Shown one piece after another: positions 41,986 to 50,900 of a stretch of 64,000 nt of DNA (positions are counted from its first letter, which is position 1; every line of letters begins with the position of its first letter). Source of the stretch: Symsagittifera roscoffensis (lineage: Eukaryota; Xenacoelomorpha; Acoela; Convolutidae); the NCBI RefSeq assembly GCF_963678635.1, contig NC_087063.1:10384386-10448385 (forward strand). The letters run 5' to 3'. The notes under the pieces are model-generated. The model did no database searches, was not told the DNA's origin, and saw only the letters and a program-made list of their open reading frames with translations. The position numbers and the translations under genes were made by a program.

Positions 41986-44900
41986 AGACGCTTTTTCGAA
42001 AAATTCGGTTTCCCAAAAAACTACCCGTCAGATTCTCATAAAAGTGGTACCAATGGATTCAGTAGCGTTTCACCTACCTGCCTGCATGAAATTTAGGGCA
42101 ATTTTTACCCTACCCCACCCCCTACGGTCTTGGAAAAGCTTCACAACTCGGTACTTTTTTCACTTTTTGCCCATTATTTCGGAAATTTTCGATTTCCTCA
42201 AAAACTACCTGTCCAGATTTGAGATTAAGAGTTTAATCGATAGACCTGGTTGTAGGAAACTCCCATGCACAAGCGGCTGGTCCCTAATTTGCTTAGGGGA
42301 AGAGCTATAGACTTAGGAAAAGTCACTTTTTTGATTTTTTTTTTGCCTAATTTTTCGGAAATTATCGATTTCCTCAAAAAATACCCATCCAGATTTGGAA
42401 TTAAGGGTTTAATCGATAGACCAGGTTGTAGGAAACTCCCCCGCACAAGCGGCTGGTCCTTAACTTGCCTGGGGGAAGAGCTATAGACTTAGGAAAAGTC
42501 ACTTTTTTGACTTTTTTGGCCTTTTTTCAAATCTTTCCGATTTCCTTAAAAACTACCCGTCCAGATTTGGGATTAAGGGTTTAATCGATAGACCAGGTTG
42601 TAGGAACCCCCCCTACACAAACGGCTCGTACCTAATTTGTCTAGGGGAAGAGCTATACACTTAGGAATAGTCAATTTTTCGGTTTTTAGGCCATTTTTTC
42701 AAACTTTTTCGATTTCTTCAAAAACTACCCATCCAGATTTGGGATTAAGGGTTTAATCGATAGGCCAGGTTGTAGGAAACTTCCCTGCCCAAGCGGCTGG
42801 TCCTTAATTTGTCTCGGGGAAGAGCTGTACACTTAGGAAAAAAAATTTTAAAAGTTTTTTGGCATTGGAACAAAGATTCAATATACTTATTGTGTGTGTT
42901 TTTTAGACAATGGAATCCGCTATGCTTACGTTTTCTCCTTTTTGCTAATTCGATTTCATCAAAAATTGGTATAACGTTTTTTCTGAAATAACCAAACAGG
43001 TCTCTCTAGCTTCCAGCTGGGCCCCTATTGTCTAGGGAAACAAACACCTATGGACTTGAAAAGTTCCCTCATGAAAACTTTTTACCAAAGCGTTACAAAT
43101 GAATGCATAAGCTTCTCTTTCACTTTTTTGCGTAGGAAGGGCGCTATCGACTTGAGAAACTTGAAATTTTAAAACAATTTTAAAATAATCAATTTTAAAA
43201 TAATCAAACAGGTCTCTCCAGCTTTCAGCTGGGCCCCTAGTCTTCAATGCCCTTCCTGGAAATTTTTATTAATCAAAATAGTTATATTGATGGTACAGCT
43301 CTGAACTTTAAAATGAATTGGTTTGTGTCATTTCTAAAAAGTAAACGACGACAACCATCTTACCTGCGTTAAATCTGTTTTGTTTTACTTTATTCATTGA
43401 ACAATAACTTTAATCGCCTTTGTCCAATTCTGTTTCTTTCAAACAATCTATTCCGGAATGACGCCAATAACCACTGGATTCTTGGCTTGTTTGCAACAGA
43501 TCTCTAACAATTGCATGATGCATTTAAACAGATCACTTCTCAGGAATTGATGCGAGGGATCATTTTTCACTTTTTGGAATTTTTTAATGCTTGCAAGGTG
43601 AAAAAGCTCTCCGTTTGAACAAAAAGCGAAACATTTCTTGAATAATTGAAACAAGCGAAGTTTTTTTTGCTGAGAATTTCAACCTCTCATGAAAATATTT
43701 GAACCCAAAGAATGGCTTGCTAGAAGGGGTGGAACTGGGATTAAGCGACAGGGAGCAGGTATTTTTTTTTGAAATTACAATGATCGCCAATAAAATTTAT
43801 CCCTGCACTTTCCTACAGCGCAAAAAAAACACCTTTTTTAGATTTTTTTTTCGGTATTTTAAGATTGCTTTCATCTAGGAAAAAAAATCATTTTTTGGCA
43901 CACTCTGTCTAAAAATAGCAATGATAGATTTTTTTCTGTGCAAAAAATTATGTGCATATAAGGCAAACAAGATAGTGGAAAAACAGTAGATTGTACCATT
44001 GTAGAATGATGCATCACATTCAGGCATTTGCAGTCGGTGAAATGTTTAAAAAACTCGAACGTTAGCTCCGTGTCTAAGTGTCTGAATTTTCAGCAGTGCT
44101 GATGATTTTGCAGCTACGTTAATTTTGAAGTTTTTGCCATTGAGAAACTTTTAATGAATCTAACCCAGTTTTGGTTTGGTTATCCAAAAATTTTTCCGGA
44201 ACATCTGAATTTTTTGATGATGTAAATCTGTGTTTGGACGTAGATCAAAATCCTAATTCAATTACAGCAATCGCTCAAAGTTTTTTAGATGGTTTTTGCA
44301 GCTCGATTATTTTTTTTGGGAAAAACTTTGAATTCTCTCAAAAAACTTTTTATGTTTGCCGATTATTAGTTTCTTATAACCGTATTATTTATTGTATACA
44401 TCTCACATCTCGTATAACTATATAATCTTATATCGTATAACGGTTTTGTCGTATATCGTTTAACGCGTACAAAACTCTTTTCTATCAACCAACCTTCTAC
44501 CCCCCCCCCCCCCCCACGCATTTGAATTTCAAGTTCGGTAAAGCTAGACTTTAACGTTGTCGTAGTGCAATACGTGATTTTTTGGGTAACAAATTTTTGG
44601 TCTGGTTTTTGAAAATTGTGCCTGCGGAGCAAAAAAATTGACCGAAACAGGGTCTTTTTACTGCTTTTGGAGAGCCCGGAAAAATTATAATAATCACAAT
44701 AAATTGTTCCAAAGCACTAAAAAGACCCTGTTTTAGCCAATCTTTCTGCATCGCAACTGAAATTTTGAAAAACCAGACCAAAAAAGCGTTTTTAGGGACT
44801 TTTTGGAAAATTTTACCAAAAAATCGCGTTTTTTCCCCTAAATCCGTCCGTGACCTTCAGCCATTTTCACCTTAACCTTCACCCATTATAAACGTTAAAA

Positions 44901-47900
44901 CAACAATGAAACTGGAAAGTTTTAAAAATATATTGGAGAGGGGCGTGGAGTCTTTTGTATTTATCTGATTTATAAATATCCAATGAACATTCAATGTTTA
45001 GGTGGACAAGTACTTCACAGTGCAGCCACACACTATTCTGAGACAGTGTATAGACTATGGCCACTGGTACGACAGACACAAGCCAGGCACCATCAAGGAC
45101 ATACACGAAGTGCAGTTCGCAGCTGCCATGAACCCCACCTCTGGGTCTTTCACTATCGATGCCAGACTACAGGTAATGTATGGTCTTCATTCACGACACA
45201 GGCGAAAAACCGACACAACGGGTTTTATTAACATGGAAGAAATTTCGGTTTAAACTGTCGAATTTTGTCTACTAGGAACCATGGGGGGGGGGAGCTAACA
45301 AGATCCAATGAGATGGGACCACAGGCAACATACCTTGTCCCTCTACCTCGAAACCCTCTCGATACAATTCCCGAGGTGCCCTTAGAAAAAAAATTGTGCC
45401 AGCCTAAAGTTGATAACGAAAAATGGTACCAAATGGGAGAATTTTGGGTAGCAAGGGTGTGGAATTGTTGATGGAAGCGTCCTGTTCCCCCAGTTCGCTT
45501 ACATTCTTGCCTGGTTTTGTTATTCTTTTTTCAAGGCCATTAAAATTCAAAGATTTTTCCTAGATGCAAGACTAAGTCGTAGGTATTAGTCAATTAGTTG
45601 GGAATCATGACATCTTTATTCACATCATTTTAATAAAAAAGAATATATTATAACTAGTTTCCAGCTTTTATAGATTATGCATCTGTGCAGTGCATACTAA
45701 AAAGTATTATTTTATCTGTTTTGAAGTTTAAAGAACTGTTTTTTCGCAATGTCAGCATCAAGACTGCTTTGGGTGTTTTTATCTATGGTTTCCTTGTATG
45801 TTTCAGCGCCACTTTGCGGTGTTTTCGGTGTCGTTTCCGAGTGACGAGGCCTGCACAACTATTTATCAGAACATACTCTCTCAGCACATGCAGTCCCTCA
45901 ATGCTCACGGAAGTAAGTACACGCTAACTATACAAGCCACATTATCAGGAGGAATCCTATATATAAACAATTCGGAAATTCCTGTTGCCCAAAAGTATTT
46001 TCTTAATAAAGTATGCGCGTAATATTGAAATTTAATTATAAATGCAGATTTCGGCTGAAATTAGACTTTTTTCACTTCGTCGATCTAAAATTTTAACGAA
46101 TTGAGACAACTAATTCAGCAATACTTTTCGTCAAAGTTAGTCATTGATAACTCCAAGGTTAATTCACCCGATATTGAAACTACGGCTCTTTTCTAGTTCC
46201 TATCTTTGATTTTTTGAAATTATTTTTATGGAAGCCTTCTTGAAATGACTTTTGATGTTTTAATCTGCAATAAAACATTTGTCAGCTTGAACCAGAGAAT
46301 ATTTTTCCCAATATTTCCAAGATGAAAATTGTCGTCTGAACAATTTTTGAACAACTTTATATTATCAGTTTACGAGGTGGGAAACTTAGAAAGAGCCGAA
46401 ATTACTCTAGTGGTCAAATTAAGCTAAAAATTAGTTTTTTTACCATCTAAATTTATTTGTTGTAAATGTCCATTTTGGACATTATTTCTTTCGAATATTA
46501 GGGAAAAAAATTATAGACCAAAAGCAAATGATCCGACAAAACCTTTGTAAAACTAGCTTTGTTTGGTTTCAAAAACTTACTAAAGTACTCGTTTAGAAAC
46601 ATGGTCCCACTGTTTTTGTGATTGCTATTGAAAAAGCTCGATATTTAAGAGTAATGAACAAAGTGGGTACCTCTATATAGGTTTTGATGATTTTGTTCGA
46701 TTTTTTTCAGCAAAAGTCTTAAAAGTCTCTAATAACTACAGATGTGAATTCATACATATTGATGCATTTATGAATGCATTTAGGTATAATGCACTTTTTG
46801 AAATCATTTGAAATTCATCTGCTGAAAGTGACGTAAATAGCACTCTCCAAACACGAACGTGAAAATGGTGCGAAAAAACGTGAACGAGTTCTAGTTTCGA
46901 AAATGGTTTTTTCTTTTTAGATTTCTCAGCGGAAGAAAACTTTTCCTGATGATCCATTTTCTCGATATAAGTTAATCAAAAAGCTCTCAATCATAAATTG
47001 TTCAAGAGTAATGAACGTAGTAAGTACTCTTTTACAGGTCTTGCGGATTTTTTTTTTTTTTTTTTTTTAGGAAAATGTCTTAAAAATTTTTTACGCTCAG
47101 TTTTGATTTTTCGTTGTTTGGCTTGTGATTTTCTTAAACTCAAAGCGTTTTCATTGTTAAAAAGAAAGCAAACTCCGCTATTAAACAGCAAAATTGTAAA
47201 GATCATGGAAAACGTGTTCGACTTCTAATGTCGAAAATGGAAACTAATTATCAGATTTCCCAACGAAATAATTTTTTATCTATTGATCCAGTTTTCTCTA
47301 TTTTGGTCAATTTGAACCAAAAGGCGTCCATCATAAATTTTTTTACTCTTTCAAAGAGCTCTAAGACATTTATTTTTCTTTGAAATTTTAAAGTTGAAGG
47401 TTTTTGAAAAGTTAAGTCAGTTTTTAGTTTGTTTATTTTTACTCCGTTCATTACTCTTTTCCAACTGTCAGTTGGCTATGTTTTAGAAATATGGTCGCGC
47501 TTGGCCACTTGAAATATTATTGAAATATTTCAAGTGGATGAAAACAAAAAAACGTGAAAATTTGATTATATTCTATGGTCGTGTACTAAATGAAATTATC
47601 AAAATATTCAGTTTAATGGCAAAATAGAAACAATAAAACTAAATTAAATAGCTTTTTAACTGACTGTTATATGGGATCATTTTTCTAAAAGAGGTTCGGA
47701 TCAGGGCTATTTTTCTAAACGAGTTCCCTTGCCCGTCTAATCCAGGTCTGATAGTACACTACACCATTATGCCTAAATTTTCTACTCATCTTCTTCAAAA
47801 AAGTTTTACAAATGGTGAAAACTCATTACTAAAAAGTGAAAACTCATTACAAATAGTAAAAACTAGCATTTTTAGACCCGGAAAAAACTGGTGATTCAAC

Positions 47901-50900
47901 TCAAAAATTTAGATTTTCAGAGAGGGTAGTTCAGATTGTTTGCTGTTGGTTGATGCAAAAGTTTTTGAAAAATTCTATTTTAAAGCTGTCGAAAAGTTCT
48001 TTGAATAAGAGAGGGATTTTGGAGAGTAAAATGGCAAATTTGTGTTTAATTTTGTCCACTGGTTTTACCAGATTTCCTCATCTGCACTAAGTTTTGATCG
48101 GCGTGAACTCTTTTTTGAAAAAACGGAGAAAAACAATTTTTCATGCGGCGCGAAAAATTCTCAGCGCGAAAATTGAATTACGCTGTTTTGCGTAAAAACT
48201 TTAATTAATTCGACTGTTTCTCACATTTTCACACGGTTTGAAAATCCTAGCGCAGATAAGGTAATCTGGCTTTTTCAGACTCATATTAACTTGGTAAGTC
48301 TTCGAAACCAGATAATGATAATTTCATAGAGCGTATCTCTGATCGTTTGCTCTTGGTCTACGTAAAAATTTAACTAAAATTCGAGGTAATTGTTGTCCAA
48401 AATTGACATTGACCAGGCATTTTAGAGAGTAAAAATCTGAACTTTTGCCTAAATGTGTCCGCTAGTTTACCTTTTCACTTCTTGTTACTTGTAGGTCTGG
48501 TGAAGTTTGTGCCGACCATTGTGGAGGCGGCGCTCTCTCTTCACTCGAGAGTGAGTCAGACATTCCTGCCCACAGCTGTCAAGTTCCATTACATCTTCAA
48601 CCTCAGAGATCTCTCCAACGTATTCCAGGTAGCATCATACACGCACACAACAAACACACACCCAAGCACACACACACACATACATGCACATAGTTTATGC
48701 TTATTGTTAAGTGTTGACTAATGAACCGATATTGAACCGATACGTCGTATGATTTTTTGTGTTTTTTTCAAGAAAAGTTTTAGAAGTTGTCTATAAACTT
48801 GTTATCACGACTTAACTTTTTTTAAAAAAGCTATTCAAACTCATTTGGTGCATAAAAGTCAAACACGACTGCTATGCATCAATTAAGGTCGATAAAAAGA
48901 TTTTTGTTCAAAAAAATTTATTGAGACCTGTGCAAAAAATTCATTGTTTTTCATTTTTATTGTCAAGGATAAAAGAATGAGGTGATTGTCACCTATATAG
49001 GCCGTCTTGATTTTAAGATTGTTTTTCGGGAAAAAATCTAAATTTTGCTCATGTTCTATTTAGATTTTTTTTCGGTTTGAAGTTTGAGTTTTTAAGCTAA
49101 GTTCATTTACTTTTGCTGTTCGATAGTGAAAGTCACTAAAAGTTTGAACGAATTCCGTTTCAAAAAAAGAATTTCAATTATCTTAAATCACAGTGAAAAA
49201 AAACCTATTGATCTAGTTGTCTCCAGAAAAAAAATGGGATAATTTTATTAACTGTTGATGCAGTTGTCTCTAAATAGGATGTTTTTTTTTAGAAAATTTG
49301 GGTCAACTTAAATATTTTTGATCCAAAAAAGTTATCCATTGATGCAATTTTCTCTAAATTTGATGAATTTATGAAATCTGAAAGTTAAAAGTTTAACAGG
49401 ACAAAACATATTGCGCTGTTTTTATCCCAAGTTGAATAACGGGCAAATTGGTCCCAAATTCAAGAAGAAATGATTGCATGTGAATATTTTTTTCCAATAT
49501 TTTACATCAATATCCTTCAGATTGAGTTTGATTGGAACCAGAACTAACCGATTTTATTTTTCTGTCTTTTTTCCAAGGGAATCAATTACGCTCTTCAATA
49601 ACAAAAGAGCAAAGACGCAAAGAAATAAAACTTAGCGTCCACATTCCCCAATTGAGCTGAAAAATTTCTCTTCAATCCAGTTTTTACAATTTGCTTCAAT
49701 TTTATTAGGATTTCGTTGATCATTGAAGGCTTATGAAGTTGTAAGTGATTCTAATTATTGTTTTGAAATTCAAAAAATTCTTTTAAAGTCAGGTCGTTAT
49801 TTTTATGAAATTTTCATTTTTATAAATAACTTTCATGAAATCAACCGTACAATCCCCCCCCCCCCTAAGTGACGAACCGTAGAATTTGCCCTCTAGCTGC
49901 TAATTAAATTTGAAAAAAATTCTGTGTAATATATGGATTTTGAAGAAACGCGCCGATAAATTTGGTTTCATAAATTTTACCGGGGATTGCATTTGAATGC
50001 TGTTAATAACCTAAGCTAACGTATTTTAAATAAATTTTCTCTAAATAAACTTAATTTTCTAAAAATCTAACTAAAGTATGCCCAAAGTATTACCTGAAAA
50101 ATCCATGTTTTCTCTCCCCTAAATCAAATAGGGGGTCTTTTTACTTATACCGACCAAAATCAATATTTCAACATCTTGAATTGAAACTATTTTGCTTCAA
50201 TCTGATTGGCCAAAATTGGCCAATCAAATTTCAGCACCTCAAAAATTTTGTTCAGAATATCAAGTCGAATTATAAATAAATCGAATTAGCCTAAAATGAA
50301 GAATGTTTGGTAAACTATTCAAAATTATTTCAAATACGCTCCAGAGCTTTACCCGGATAAGAAAAGAAACAGAAAACAGCGCCAGGGAAAAATGACCATC
50401 CTCGTATCTGCTCATAATTCGGCCTGGTTTGAAGTCGGCTTAAGATTAAAGTGATTGCATTTGTATTAAGTAAATCAACCAGTGCTATCAGTGTTTTCCT
50501 TTGCCTTTATACATTGAAAATTACAAAATCGCAAAAGTAAGAGTTTTGGGCAGAATAAGTAAAACGACCTCAAGGGGGGGGGGAATTGTACGGTTAATCA
50601 CTTTCATGAAACATTAGCCTTTTTCCAACTGTTTGTTCGGATATGTTGTTAAATATTGGGACACTTCAAAAATGCTTTCTATTGCTGAAAATGCCCAAAT
50701 TGGCCAAAAGGGCAATCTTCAACCCCCCATAACTTTACAAAAAAAGATCAAACGTGAAATACCTTTTTAACTCTAGGCTCAAGACAACACTACCGTGTGA
50801 TTGATTTTTAAAAGTCCGTTAACAAAAATGGCTAGTTAAAAAGTCTAAAAATCTCATTCACTGTTGAAAAGACTTCAATATAATGCCGCACACTTGCCCC

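Larger units (their letters stand above)
39686..45001. other. 5.3-kb intron rich in repeats
   Basis: Contains a MITE copy across the end of the duplication (about 40290-40625, ending 'gcgttcattgactttttcc'), a poly(T) run at 41954-41984, a 174-bp tandem array (42000-42860), a smaller repeat pair (42990-43075 and 43195-43250 sharing 'aaacaggtctct' and 'agctgggcccct'), a poly(C) run at 44500-44515, and fragments of the hAT-like MITE (41425-41520, 44575-44862). No exon found. Confidence 0.65.
45913..48494. other. Intron with nested MITE copies
   Basis: Holds a truncated MITE (46647-47003) into which a full copy (47004-47482) appears to have inserted. About 48240-48480 resembles the repeat at 34260-34520. 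No exon. Confidence 0.65.

Noticed and set aside
42044-42486. Frames with the recurring peptide CLGEEL
   Set aside because: The similarity between them is only the 174-bp tandem repeat read in one frame; nothing suggests a protein.
41954-42860. Reversed retroposed element with poly(T) at 41954
   Set aside because: The sequence to the right is a tandem array with no reverse transcriptase or SINE-like body; the tract alone is not enough.
47004-47482. Helitron, because of the 3'-terminal hairpin
   Set aside because: The hairpin is not followed by the CTRR end and the element has clear inverted termini, which Helitrons lack.
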